Source: Platycnemis pennipes (lineage: Eukaryota; Arthropoda; Insecta; Odonata; Platycnemididae). From it: DNA of 64,000 nt. Shown one piece after another: positions 33,811-47,212 of this stretch. Each line of letters begins with the position of its first letter. The first letter of the stretch is position 1. The stretch covers positions 111,265,027-111,329,026 of the forward strand of contig OW121856.1 of assembly GCA_933228895.1 (NCBI GenBank), read 5' to 3'. Both the position numbers and the translations under genes were made by a program. The notes under the pieces are model-generated. The model did not search any database. It was not told where the DNA came from and was given only the letters and a program-made list of their open reading frames with translations.

Positions 33811-35692
33811 TGGTAGATTTTCATTTCTTTTAGTCATCAAATGGGCAATATTTCTGGAGGAAAACTTAAATAGCCACTTAATGCAGATGAGGCATATATT
33901 CTGTTGAATTCCAATGCATAGAATGTTGTAGTAAATTTTTAACTCTGTTTTAACAGAAGAGAATTAGAGGTATCCACATTGTATTGACATTGGTAATTGA
34001 ATGCAACAACTTTGTCGTATTTGTTTTTTGACTAATTTTGTTCTGAAGTTACCAGATACACTACCTTTCCCCCAAGTACTTCTCTGGAATCATTGAGGAT
34101 TTTCAGTGGCAGTTACGTAAAAAATGCTTTGATGGAAATAGTGTCATAATATTTAGGTATTCACTAGAATATTTAGTTATAGCCTCCTCTCTTGTAATCT
34201 GATTTTGAAAAGTCTTAATTGAAAAGGCTCATATTATTTTTTGATAAGGCCAAGAAGTGAGTCAGTAAGTTTTGATTAAAAGTTTTACTTAAATGTTGCA
34301 TGGAAAGTTTACTCTAGTCTTATTGACAAATTTATAGTAGTTAAGATATTGTGAAGAAGGAAAGTTTACATGCCTGAAATGGCTTGATTCATGTTGAGGG
34401 TTTATTGAGATTTAAATTGTTGATGGCTTAGAGTGTAGAGGTGTTCAGGTGGAACCTACACAGAAGGGTGGCTTGGGCACCGAGTTGGCAACAGGATACA
34501 TATGTTCCCTTCTTCCCTGGGACTGAAACCACGGTGCGGTTGGACGTCTAGTACCACTGTCCAGATTGTTGGCATTTCAGTAGATTTGAGTAGTTATAAT
34601 GGAAGTAAAATGGAATGCATGCGAGAACTTAACTGTGAGAGTGAAGATGTGATCAGTAGTCTGTAGGATTCATTCCTCTATTTTCCAAATCAAGATTTAA
34701 ATCTCTGTAAAATTTTGTTGAGCTGTGTTCCGGTTGCCTGCCTCAACAGTGGTTCGTGACACCATCATGGTAATGACCACAAGGAGCGTGATGCCTGTCT
34801 GCAGCCAACTCGGTGAGGAGCCGATAGATGTTGACTACCTTTCGTTCAGCCCTTGTCCTTCTCCTCCTCCCACCCGTCCAGCGTGCTTAGTCCTCCCAGA
34901 AGCAATTCTAATTGCTTGCCATCTGAGCTGTCACTGAAAAAGGACCTTCCATCATGTCAAGTTGAAAGCCCCTGGGAAAGTCTAGTTGTGTGCACCATAA
35001 AATAATTTATGGTTGATTTGAATTTTATTCTGTTGTTGGAAAGAAAGTGTGAACTCATTTTTAACCCTTATTTAATTAGGTCTCCGCTTGTTTCAAGAGT
35101 GTGAATTTTAATTTTGATGCAAATTAAGGAAATTTTCGATTGGTGATCAGTATTTTAATATACCTTTGCTATAATGTGTTGTGAACTGACTTAACCTGTT
35201 TGTTTTGTTGGGAGTATTTTTGGAAAATTGTGAAGTACAGCGTTCCCAATGTTCTGTGCGTGAAGTCTTCACTTGGCTTCCATATTTCTCCCTGATGTTC
35301 TCTAGATATTCACAGACACACAGTCCTTTCTACTATGGCATCATTCTGCTACAGTCATTGTTGTCATTAAAGTCGGTGACAGTCATGGCCTCTCTCAGTT
35401 GGTCGCATCATATTCACAGTAACTAGAAATTGAAGGATACTTCAATGTGATTGGCATATGTAATTGCATACAAAAGTCCTTATATGCAGTACTTGGTATG
35501 CAGAGTCTACTTCTTTCCTCTCAGCCATTAATGTTTCACTTCTCCTTCATGTTGGGGTATTGAGGAGTGTGACAGGGGAGTTGCTTTCTCCGTGCCTGGT
35601 GAGGGGGGGAGCAGGTCAAAGGGCAATTGTGAGTGGGAGGGGGTGGATGGAAGGGGCTGGGGGGGGAGGGGGGGATGGAGCTAGTCGTGCTA

Positions 35693-35711
35693 GTGTGTGT
35701 GTGTGTGTGTG
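35693..35711. repeat. GT microsatellite
   Basis: A run of about nine GT dinucleotides, next to a G-rich tract. Confidence 0.85.
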
Positions 35712-38700
35712 AATTGTTGAAGGCTCGCTTGGGAACTCGGCAGCTGGGTTTGAAAGTTTGCTCATCATTTCCGTTACTTGTGGACTCATTGGGATCAGAT
35801 TTAAGGAGAGGAGAAATGTGTGAGGAAGGAGAAGTACGATCAGTGGTTTATGTGTCTCTGTGAAGTCTGAAAGGTTACACCATTCCTCCTGCTATAAGCC
35901 CTGAGTATGTTTACTAATATCAGTGGTTACTCTTTATCAAAAACCTTTTTCCTGCTTTTACTCTTCTACTTTCCATAGAATTGACTCTTGCTACCAATAA
36001 CTCCTCATAATTTGAATGCAAAGGATGGCATACGGCATTGGCTCATCATGAAATGCATGGATTGTATTGTTCTTGATCTGAGTTGAATCAGGGTAGCGAC
36101 GGGTCATGCAATCTGTGGCAAACAGTTTTGAGTCTTGGAGCCACAGAGGGATGAGACAAAGAGAATTGTGTTCTGCCTCGTTTAGCACTCGTATTGTGAG
36201 TGTTCACTCTTCACAAGCCGCTACTGCTAATTTTGCGTATGAATGTCAATTATTGATACCAAGGGCACTAAATAAACTAAGGGCATTCACTGCGAAAATA
36301 AGAGACTTGAGCATGAATATGTGAGGTCATAGTGTGTAGGATTGAGATGGGGATGGGTGGGCGTTGCGAAGCCCGTGTTACCCCCCCTCCCGTTGTTCTT
36401 TGGCGGGGGCAAGGTGTTGGGGGGGGGGGTGTTGGCGAGGGCATAGTGGCGGTGGCCGAGGTTGCAGGGGCAGTGGCTTAGGAGGAGCAGTGAGTGTGGG
36501 AAGCATTCTCACCTTGCGTGCTAATATTGTTTCGTGAATATTTACAAATTTTGAGTATTTTCAAGGGTCTAAGACTTGATTCTTAATTCTCATAGTAGTA
36601 CAAGTTACCCCCATTTGACACCAGTGATATGATCTGAAGAATGCTGTCTTGAGCAAATCTTGAAAAGGAGTTATGGGTGACATGTATGAGGAATTCACCA
36701 CTGACAAGTTTAATAACATTTCTATGAGTGACATTGGTGGGCACAAATGACTCAGAGTTGTATTGCCTTGTTTTCACTTGATTGGCTGCTTGACTCTGGA
36801 AGCCCATAAAGTTGTTAGACTATGTAATATATCAATACAGGAAGTCAAATCTACTGAAGACTGATGCAGTGAAATAATTTTCCTCTTCATCAACAAAATT
36901 CACGGTGTCAGAATTTGCCTGGCCTTTCAAATGGTTTCAAATTTCATACTATGATGCCGTTATGTTCAAAGAAAGTGGAGGCAAAATAAATATCGACAAA
37001 ACTATTATTACAATGATAAGGTTAATTTTTGTCATTTTCTTTTCACTAGTACTCGAAATGAGGGTTTCTCTTAGATTTGGTTGAATAGAGCCACTTTCTC
37101 CTTTCTTGGTCTAATGTCTATAGAAGAACCACATGATTTTAAGAAGTAGGAAGATTTAACTTAAATTTGTTACATGATACAATTTTTTCAGACTACATAT
37201 GCAGAGTTTTTTATTGCATGGGCATTCATCTTACACCCTGTAACATATTAGAATAAGTTGGTTATATTAATGACTGTACTAAGAAATTATGACTATAGAC
37301 TGAATGTAACCTCCTCTTGTAATTAGAATACCTAACTGCAGTCGCAGGGAACCCAGTGATGATTGAACTGGCGAAACCACTTTCACTGTACGAGTTAATC
37401 GTGGGAGGCTCAAAGTTTGAATTGATTATTTTCAATTTCCGCTTTCTCGTTCTGACTGCTAGCTTGTCAAGTTAAGGTTCCCTTGGCACCTCCTGAGGTC
37501 ACTCCCTTACTTGACTGCCAGCCACCAATGAGTGGAGGTACATGTTCGGTATCTTCTGCCAAATGTATTGCTGTGAAAGTGCTGCCCCGTAAATTTGTCT
37601 TGGGAATGAGTGGGCATGGGCAGCATGTGGTTGGGCATGGTCTCCAGTGAGCGTACAGAACTACATCTGCCAACCCCCCCAATCCAGCATCTCTACAGCA
37701 AAGCTGACGCAGAATGGAAATTCCCCTGAAAAGTTGTTCACCTGTGTTGTTGTAAACATTAATATCATTTCTAATCCAAGTTAATAGAGTGACTGGTGTT
37801 TTGAAATAGTATGAGCGAAAGCAAATTATTGTCTTTTAATGAGTGGGTGACAACACCATTGGCTCTCTCATTTTCCGTCATGTTCACCATCACCAGTTGA
37901 TTCCTTCCACTTGAAATCCCACGCATGTGTTTAGAGTGAAGAGGATGCATCCTTAGTTTTGTCTGTGGTTGCTGTGCTTATCCAGAAAAGGTGGTTTAGT
38001 TGTAAAAAGGCATTTGTGGTCTTTATTCTGTGATGGAAAAATTAATCTCCCATGTAGATAGACAATTGCTGCATTTATATTGGATGTGATCAAGAAGAAC
38101 CTATCACAAGGGCTGCTTGGCAATTTGTTTTTAATTATTAGAATGTGATTTACTGGGCAAATAATGAAATAATTACAAGTTTCTGGTAATTTTGTATTGT
38201 GGCATGTCTGTAGTACCTGAAAGATACTTTATGTCTTATTAATGGGAATGTGACATAACACTAGAGGTAAAATTTCATCTGATCAGTTTAAAATGGCCTA
38301 AATAATTGTGAAATGTGTGTGCAAAAATAATTGAAACACTATTTTATTTCTAGCCCTGGCACATCTCATCTGCCATGCTGTAGAAATTTATCTGACATTA
38401 TGTTCTGTGTACGATTAACATTTTTGTTTCAGATTTTTCCATGTAATAGCTATTTTACAGAAGTCGGAAAGAATTGTTGCTTTATATGAGCCTTTAATTT
38501 GTCCATAAATTTCACTCATGGAATAGATTGCTTAACTATTTTGCGGACACTGCAGAAATTGCAGTGGTAATATCATGTTCTATATTGTAGACTTAATACT
38601 AGAGTACACACATTTTTTCTAACAGTATGCTGCTATGTTTTAGGCTATTGTCATAAAAGGCTGAGCAGCATTGATACTAGTTAATTGAATTGATTTGCTT

Positions 38701-41700
38701 CATCCTTTCTCTATTGTGTATTCAAGGTTTTTTTTTTAGAAAATATTGCCTTCTCTAGGTTTGGTGTGTTTCACCTCTTCCATCCCTCACAAGCCCATGC
38801 ATTATATGCTGCTTAATGTTATAATCACTATTTTACAATTACATTCAGGTCATTAAAATTCACCTTATAGCCCTAGTCATCCTATGGTTGAGGCATGTAC
38901 AATGTCTGAGTCTCTTTCAACCTTTCAATCCTTGTTTGTTACTGCCATGAATCCTAGATCCTTTTTCCCGAATGAGGGACTCGAAGGGACTCGGTAGCTT
39001 CATTATCTTGATGCCCCCTCATAAAATTACAGGGGCAATGTGGTTCCATTGCTGTGTCATTTCACGGGATAATTTTATCCCTCATTAACTCAAGTGCTTT
39101 GTCAGTAATTGTTATGGCCGCATCATTCTCATCCAGTGTATCCATGGTGTTGGTTAAAAATTCAAATAGATTAGGAGAAATGGATTTTCATTAACTATTG
39201 TTGCTTTGCATCAATAATAGAGCTATCATTAAACATTTTAGGTGATCTTACTATGAAATGCAGAAATCCAGGGAGTCGACTAAATTGTATGCTGATGACA
39301 GTTATTGTCATTGGAATTCTCTTTTTGAATAATTTATGCATGAACAATAAACTGACAATATAAATGAGGGAAAGTATCTACACGTTCATTTCATGTAAAA
39401 TTTTCTCATTAAGCTGCAAATACTGCACTTTCAGTGGTGTATGAGGGAAATATGTTGGTGTCCGGCCATCATCTTCCCCATGAACCTCCCTATTCCTCAG
39501 CACTGGTGTGGAACCACCATCATTTCTCTTCCCCTTCCTAGTGATTTAGCATTTGGAGGGCATTCATAGAGATTCGTGCATGGCAGTGTTAGCTCTCTTG
39601 GGGGCTGAGTCATGCCTGTTGGCCAGCCTGCCCATGTGTGCAGCCCCGAGAAGCAGCTCAAATCACAAACGGGGCATGCCAAAGCTTTTTTGTAACCCGA
39701 TGCTTTAAATTTCTATGATGTGAAGTGAGCGGAACTGAAACACCATTTATGGGGAAGGTGGCTGGAGATGTTTCTTCACTCACGATGCAGTCATTTCCAC
39801 CAACTGCATCTCGTCTGCTAGGGAGAAATTGGTTGCTGATTTGAAGCAAGTCTTTCCTTCTCTGATAATGTTGTGACATCCTGTCTGCGTGTGGACTTGG
39901 GATGCTCCGCAAAGGGGGGTGTTGTGCGTTGGGGAGCGTGGATGAGTCGGTCGCTAGCCAAGGGTGAAGGCCTGACAGGTGCTCTCGTGGTGGAAGGTGA
40001 TGGCATTCAACAATGGTGGCATTTTTGGTTTTGCAGCACATCATCGCGCTGGGGGGTCACTGCCGCCAGAAGGCTCCCTTCCCACTAAATAGGAGTGAAG
40101 TACACAACATTCTTGTTTGTTGCATAGATGTGAAACAGCGTGACGCTCTCTGTTCCCATTTGTGATGTGTGTGCATCCTCCTCAGCGTGGACGCCATTTG
40201 TTTGCTTTGCTCCGGTTGCTATCGGTGGGCCCCTCTCTGCATTGTTGTAAGACCCTTCCTCACTTGACGTCGTGAAGGCAAGCACAGCAATTGATTTCAG
40301 CAATTCAGGAACCGGTCATTAATGTGCACATATTTACCTTAAATTCATCCATTTCAGTGCATTTTATATTTAGCCAAATCAGTGGTCTTCAATGTGAATG
40401 TTGGCTTTTATCTTGGTGCATGTAGTTTGAATTGCAGTCAAATAGCTGGATTAATGATCGTCTAGATATCCAAGCGTTGTAAATTTTTATGCAAAATGGC
40501 AGTGTAATTTATTATCTCCGTAAGGAATTATGTATTTTTTGCAAATCACAAATGAAATTTACTTCCTGTTATAGGCAATGGCTGCAGCCAGTTCTGAATA
40601 TATTTTTTGCATTACTGAAGAGATTTGCTCATTTTTCCCAAAGGAGACTGAGATTGAATTGGTAGCCTCTCTTATCCCTTTGTGTGAGGCACTAGGCTGC
40701 CCCAGCTGCATTTTCGAGAATCGGCCAAAAGACTGCAACGCACTTCTTTAGTGAACTGCAGCCAAGCCATTTGAGCCAATGAGAGTGGTTCACCCTTAGC
40801 ACTTCGGAACCTGATGGTCTCTTCTCATTGTCATGAAAGTCTCGAATTTAACTTCCTTGATGTTGCTGACCTTGATGTTCCTCTGCTCCTCTAGAAATAA
40901 TAATGTCTCATTGTAAAATCATTGCTTATTCATTGATTTAATAATATTTTTGCCGAGTGGAAATCTGTGAATGTGTGTAAATTAAGGTGAGGGCTGTGTG
41001 TTCATACTACTCTTGTCTCTTAATTATAATTCCAAACATTCTGCTGGAATCTTTCTTTTCTCTTCATTAGAGTGGTAGATATCTTTGTCATTCATTATGG
41101 CTGGACTCTCTATCTCTCTCTTTGCATGCGATGTGAATTAATATTTATAATTTGCTCACCATGTCATCTTTTAGGCCAATCAAGACTCAGGCTTACTATT
41201 TTTATTCACTCTATGTTTTTATATATCATCTGTTACTGAGTTCAGTAGTTTCAAACTTAATAAATTATTCTGGACCATGAAATCTAGTATGGATAGTAAT
41301 TTTTTTCTTGGTGGGCCTGGGATTTGACCAAGAACAGCATTACGTAAATGTTTTTTTGTCATCGAAGCTTTTTTATGCCTTACAGATACTTGGTTTGATG
41401 CCCACTATTCATACTAGGAAGTCTACAGAGAAGGTCAAAATGGATAAACATCTGCTTGATGCAAGGCTTGAAATTTGCTCTGTTCCTGAAATAATGGATA
41501 GTATTAGAGAATTGTGTTGAAGTACTCCTACTTCAAAATGATCCTTGGAATTTGGAGAGATATGTTTTTCTGTGACCAACCTTTCTGATTATTTGCTGAG
41601 ATATTCTTTGCATTTTTGTTGTAACAGGTTTGTAATATGCCATATGAGGTGCAAACTGGCTAACATATGCCTGGTTCTTCTTGCTTACTGATTTTAAAAA

Positions 41701-42563
41701 TCTGTTTGCTCTAGGAGTTTGACTTTTGATGATTTTGGTAATGTGTTGAGGCCTTTCAGGAATGAAAGATGTGCATTTCCTCCTGTCATTTTCCGTGAAT
41801 GACTTTGGCCTCGATGTCTTTCATTGGAGTTTGCCTCTGCAAGTAGGCCTTTGTGTGGGAAATAGTCACCTTCAATACCCATGGCCTCTGTGGCAAGTAT
41901 GACCCTCTCCCACTTAGGCCGTACTGGCTCTGCCCCATCAACTCCCCGAGCATAAGGAAATGGTGCCAATGCAAGTGTTGATTTGTTTTTGTCCATTTTC
42001 AAAATCATTCTATGAAGCAGACCACCTTTATCATGGATGATGATTCCATTGGGCTGATGATGCTCAACTTCATCAGGGTTAATGGTTATGGCTCTATTAG
42101 TAAGAATTAATTAAAGCTGGTGAGTGGTAATGGGAGCCTAGTGTATTCAGCATTGCTATTTTTTTCAAGGTCATGTAAATTACCTCCCAGTGTCCAGTTC
42201 ACCTACGGAGCCCATTTTAATATTTGGGCCAGGTGGAACTAGGGAAGGGATCACCATCGGAGATTGTGGCCATTTTGTTGCCCATGAAAAGGCCTTTGGT
42301 GGAGGACTTGATGAAGGGGTTGGCAGGGGAGACGAATTTAACATAATTGTTAATGTTGGGTAACGTTTAGTGGATGATTTTGTGTCGGCTTTCCTACTTT
42401 CGTGTGGGGAGTGAAAGTGAAAAATCACCCGTGAATGTTGGTGAGTTGGGAGGAGATTGAATTGGCACCATTGGCCCTTGTGATTGGGTTGTGATTGGCG
42501 GTGCCCCCCCCCCTTCCCTCCCACCTCTGATGCATCTAACGCTGGCGATCTGTTTGTGCGCAG

Positions 42564-42775
42564 CCTGCAGGAGATGATGGTGGGGTCGGCCGGTGGGCCC
42601 CCCAACTCGGTGCTAGCCCCTCCCCCTCTTGGGAGCGGTGCCCACCACCAACAGATACACCACCAACAGCTCCAGCACCACCAACAGCAGCAGCAGCAGC
42701 AACACCTTCCGCAGCACCAGCAACAAGATAGAGATAAGCAGCTCATGCCTCCGCCCCCCCCACCTCTGCCTTCAG
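42564..42775 (+). CDS. Exon G of the Q/P-rich gene
   Basis: The acceptor is TTTGTGCGCAG. Entry is phase 2 (the first base C completes AGC or GGC, depending on the exon F donor) and exit is phase 1 at CTTCAG|GTTTGT. It encodes LQEMMVGSAGGPPNSVLAPP, then Pro/Gly, His/Gln repeats (HHQQIHHQQLQHHQQ type) and DRDKQLMPPPPPPLPS. A pyrimidine tract with a run of 15 C (42798-42812) follows the donor. A 252-residue open frame on the opposite strand (42938-42180) is Gly/Cys/Trp-rich in the region antisense to the repeats and was rejected. Confidence 0.86.
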
Positions 42776-44972
42776 GTTTGTAACGCCTCCCCCACTTCCC
42801 CCCCCCCCCCCCACTTCCCCCCTCCCCTCTCTCGTGTGCCCACCCCACTGCATTGTTGAGCTCAGCCTTCCCCCTACCCCCTTGCGCTGCCCCTGACAGT
42901 TGAGATCGGTTTTGCTCCATCCCCACCCCCCTCATCATTCACGTTTGTGCAAATGGGGAAGGGAGAACGGGGAGTCGCCGTCCTTGCATCATTTGAAGTT
43001 GGCATCATGTAAAACTGACTCAGGTCCCAGTAATGTGTCCCAATGAAAACTGAAATCAATGAGTTAACAAAGTCCTGTGAACATGTTAAGGTGTTGCCTG
43101 ATGAAAGAGGTTAGTGTTGCGTGGCTTGATGTCATCCTTTGATAATTCAGCTTACTTAAAAGCCGTGACTATTTACATTTTGAAGGTATTATGTCTTGGG
43201 ACGTTGATTTCATATAGTTTTGTGTAAGATGTGTCATTGAGGAGCATTGTAGGTGGTGGGATGATAGATCTCATTTCTCTATGGAAGTCAGTGGAAGTCT
43301 GATTTCTGACGAATTAATTTCCCCAGTAGCAGGATCACAATCATCTGCTCAGTGGAGGAGAAAGCTAATCTGTTGACGTGGTGGCTCCGTGGTCTGTCGA
43401 GGGAAGTCTTGTTTGAAATGCCGACTGCTTTGCTGCAAGGACTCCTGCCCCCTCCCCCCCACTATGCCCGCCGAACCCCAGGTCCTCCTGCTCTCCCCTT
43501 CCCGATATTAAAGTCTCCCCATTTTGTTCACGTGGTTTCTCTCACAGCTCTTTAAACTGGAAGTTTGGTTCAGGTTTGGTGATTATCTGGTTATTGCTTA
43601 TCAGGTGCACTGCAGGAAGCCATTGTCTATGCCACCTTGTAGGTTAGTGTACAGCTCATGGCATCTGTGTCGTTGTATGCTTTGTGTTGCGTCACTGTTG
43701 AGAAGGTTTGCACAGACCCCACAGAAGGAAGAGTTTTGTATGTTCTTTGTTTGCAAATCGGCTTCTCTTGGGAGAGTTAACATCCATTTGAAGGAGGGGG
43801 TCTTTGTGGAGATGAAGCAAATCCTCCAAAGTACAGCTACTTACAAAAAATTCGTACCACTTCCCTACGCAACCCGCTCAACAGACTCTTTAATTCCTCG
43901 ATGTGACAACACTGTCACCGATTCGACTGCCGAACACCTATTGCGTCTGGTTGACGATCTCAGAAGCAGGAGCACCCGAATGAAACATGACCTGGCAAAG
44001 CAAGGCCCCGTGATACAGGGGGGGGTGGAAGCTCACCGGCGGCGAGTAAGATTTTCTTTCCCAAAACAACTGACGAATGCCTTTCGCAATGGGGACCACC
44101 GTCGTGCCTCTCCATCTCGCTCGCTGACCATGCAAGCACAGAATTTAGGAACCCCAGTTTTCCAAATTACTAAGATTTTATATGGCTGAACTGCTTTTCA
44201 AGGAACACTCGTGGACCATCTATTTCCGATTGGGCGTCATCGCACTGTCGTTCGCGGAAGTCGGGAAACCCCGCGGATTAATGTGTGGACTAAACCAAGC
44301 CTAATAGATCTACCATGCAAGCCACCGCGAGGGCACGTGGCAGGAGGTGTTGCTGAGGAGTGGAATCTCACGGGCGAGGAGAGAGAGGGGACGGTTTTTT
44401 TATTCCTAAGATAAGTTTCCATTGCCTTCCAGCAGTGAAAACTGACATTTTCTCACTTAAGTAATGCTACTTGCTGTTATTGGAAAATTATGCTTTAGTA
44501 TTAAATACTATTATTAGCTAAAATTCACTTAGTTTGAAGGCGGCGAAGAGTCCTCGAAACAGTTGCAATGAAAGTAATCTCGACACATCAGCGATACTTT
44601 TCTATTCTACCTGAATAATATGATTATGTTTTTCAACTTTATAAAAACAAACATTTTCTATCGAGAATAAAAAATATTTTTTTTCTATGGAAGCCACATG
44701 CAATGCCACACATCGAGAAATTTATATTCCTAGATCTGAATCATACATATTTCCCTTAAGGAGCTTTCATTGACACTGCCGAGAACATTTGTCTTTTTTC
44801 AGACACGTAGTAGAACATGGGCATAACACCATGGAGATTTTTTCTGGGCTACAACTCACCAATTCCCGAAAAAAAGTGAATGCGTATCATTTTAACTTAT
44901 TTTTCATTGTTGCATTAGGCAAGGAAGATGTTTTTCGGAATCACTTCGTGATGCTAACGAAATGAAAGACGA

Positions 44973-46299
44973 TCAAAAGCTAAAAATATAAAATACCAAT
45001 GAAAACATAAGAAATGAAAAAAATCCAGGCGTGCAACTTTGTGAGCATTTGTAAGAAATTCCTTCACGCCTTACCCCAAGTCCTACGCATTGCATCCTCC
45101 GACGCACGGTCTGTGGACATGTCCGAACACGAACAGCATCCCCAGTCTCTTCGGCAGTCGAAAAAGTATTTTCCCTTCCTTGGTCCACTATGTGCGCGTC
45201 TTCCTGAGAGGTGACTTTAGGTTTCCCTGAACCCACATTTAATTTGCTTGCAATCTCCCGAACTGGCATATTTGCCATTAGTATTCCTGCCATTCGGTTT
45301 CTCCACCTACCGTCAACCCAAATATTATGTGCACTCGAGTTTGAAGGGTGTTCACAAAGTTACCTAATAACAGAAAATTTAAAAATATTAATTTTTGTCG
45401 TTCAATTCTGCGCTAATGAATGTAAAAATGCATTTCTCAAAAACCCTTCAGATTGTTAAACCCAAATTATAACTCCATATAAACAAGAATCTTTTATACA
45501 TTTTCTATAAAGTTTGGAATTTTAGTTGAAAAAGAAATGATACTGTAATCATATTTAATCAGAAGGGTTTTCCTCCGCTCTAGGTGATCGAAAAGACAAT
45601 TTTAATTGCATCACAATCCTTAGATATCCTAATGTTATAATACATCGATGTTAATTACGTAATTTATCAACTAATTTTATATTAGTTTAAATTTATGGCT
45701 TAGAATGAGACGGTTCAGCGTTTATTTGTTGCTGGGAAAGCCGTGCGACGTTGCTGCAACAAGTAGCCGCAGACTTGTCTCACTCTGGCCCGTACAAATA
45801 TAAACTGATATAAAATTAGTTGATTAAATTACGTGCTTAACAATGATGTATTATAACATTAGGATATCTAAGGATTGAAACGCAATTCAAATAGCATTTT
45901 TTCGACCACCCAGAGGCGAGAAAAACGTTTATGATAAAAATTATTTCAGTATCATTTCTTGATAGATAAAATTCTGAAAGTAATAGAAAACGCATAAAAC
46001 ATTCTTGTTTATATGGAAAATTTGTATCAAATAATTTGAACTGTTTTTGAGATATGTATAAGCTTTTATACTCGGTGTAATAGTTGAACACGTAAAAACC
46101 CGTCACTTTTTCCAATCAAACTTAAATAAGGAGTACAAAAATATAAGAAAGAAAATTAAAGTGCCCAATTAATGTAGAATTCAATGACAAAAAATACTAT
46201 ATGATTAAATTTTCTTTAGTTATTTTGGTTACTCGTAAACACCCTTCAAACTCGAGTGCACATAATATTTTGGTCGACAGTAGGTGTCAACTGCGGCAT
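44973..46299 (-). pseudogene. Tc1/Minos-like transposase N-terminal part, split by a foldback
   Basis: Minus strand: an ATG at 46299 begins MPQLT, then the foldback (46286-45304) interrupts, and the frame resumes RNRMAGILMANMPVREIASK, then GKPKVTSQEDAHIVDQGREN and TVRRRMQCVGLGVRREG, the bipartite helix-turn-helix domain of Tc1 transposases. After this the frame runs into AT-rich sequence and stops at 44973. No DDE motif is seen downstream, so this copy is dead. The chimeric start depends on reading across the foldback and is inferred. Confidence 0.72.
45304..46286. mobile_element. 983-bp foldback/MITE inserted in the Tc1 transposase
   Basis: The ends are CACCTACCGTCAACCCAAAT and the inverse of CACCTACTGTCGACCAAAAT. 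Arms of about 400 bases (45304-45710 and 45800-46286) are inverted copies with many mismatches; the best blocks are TATTATGTGCACTCGAGTTT and the CCTTAGATATCCTAATGTTATAAT region. A central spacer of about 90 bases is GC-richer. It has no coding capacity. Confidence 0.8.
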
Positions 46300-47190
46300 T
46301 CCTCTAGCGTAACTAGCGCGCACCGTCAATGTGAATTATCAGCTTACTTTTCCTCCCAAAAACACACACTTCGCCGCTAACACCTCATGCTGAATTGGGA
46401 ACGAGATTAATAAATGGCAAGGCAGGTTCTCGCTCAAATCGGAACAGAGTATTTTAAACGCATAGCTACATCATATGCCCAGCTTTTGTTTCGAGGTAAG
46501 GAAACCCTCCTTGCCTGTGAGCTTCCAGTATCAAGTATGACGGGGCTTTGGGTCGCCAGCTCATGTTTCGCTCGGGCGCGTCTCATACTGAGATCTCCAG
46601 TCCGACGTAACTGCGTTCGGCCAACACCCGGCAGTCGAATACAGCGACAGTGTTGTCTCATCGCTGATTTTAAAGGTCTGTTGGCCGGGTTGCGTCGGGA
46701 AGTGGTAAGAATTTTTTGTAAGTAGCTGTACCATTGTCTCATCTAATTGGTTGTTAAAGACAGTAGACTTTGAAATATGTTAATACTCAGTTTGTTATTT
46801 GTGTATTGCCTACTACTACTGCTTTATGGCCCTCTCTCATAATAAGCTGCATTGCTGTTAAGATTTGCTCTTGAGATACCAAAAGTGGACTTGTATTACA
46901 TAGCTAATTATTTGAGACATTCCATTGTTGGGACTGGGAAAGGCACTGAAGCTCGTAGACTTTCATTTGTGAGCAGTGCTTGGCCTCTTTGCCTTTGGAA
47001 ATACTAATCCTGAAATGGCAGGGCCAAGATTCTGACTTGGAATGTTATGTGCAAACTTCTGAACAGGGATGTGTTGTAATCCAAGCCAATGTTTTCTATT
47101 TGTCTTTGTCTCTCTCTTGTGTGCTTGCGTTTGGTCCTGGATGGTGTGGTTTCACAATTGTCCCTTCTCCTTCCCCGAGCTCATCCAAGA

Positions 47191-47212
47191 GTGTGTGTGT
47201 GTGTGTGTGTGT
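47191..47212. repeat. GT microsatellite
   Basis: About ten tandem GT units within the intron. Confidence 0.85.

Larger units (their letters stand above)
33205..42563 (+). other. Intron F-G
   Basis: About 9.4 kb, mostly unique AT-rich sequence. It has a short hairpin (33761-33810), G-rich tracts near 35603-35680 and 36405-36482, and a GT microsatellite at 35693-35711. No transposon terminus or coding domain was recognised. A few GC-richer stretches (about 39450-40300) have open frames without recognisable content. Confidence 0.6.
43834..46728 (-). mobile_element. Tc1/Minos-like transposon with long terminal inverted repeats
   Basis: The left end CAGCTACTTACAAAAAATTC and right end (inverse) match, flanked by TA (43832-43833 and 46729-46730). 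The inverted similarity continues for at least 200 bases (shared blocks include ACAACACTGTC, TTCGACTGCCG and GATCTCAG), much longer than in most Tc1 elements and comparable with Minos. Without the 983-bp foldback inserted in it, the element is about 1.9 kb, a normal length. A minus-strand transposase N-terminus is present; the catalytic part is unreadable. Confidence 0.82.

Noticed and set aside
40036..40090. Possible exon after TTTTGGTTTTGCAG
   Set aside because: The acceptor looks good, but the frame stops within about 19 codons, no donor is evident, and composition differs from the gene.
42180..42938. 252-codon minus-strand open frame
   Set aside because: It runs antisense through exon G and the adjacent poly-C tract. 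Its Gly/Cys/Trp-rich sequence is the mirror of CAG/CCN repeats, with no recognisable domain.
43440..43484. Possible small exon encoding LLPPPPHYARRTPG
   Set aside because: It is Pro-rich like the gene and is followed by CAG|GTCCTC, but the upstream AG is weak. Including it would need phase 1 entry and exit, which could not be shown.
43524..44189. 221-codon plus-strand open frame
   Set aside because: It runs from intron into the left terminal repeat of the Minos-like element and has no recognisable domain.
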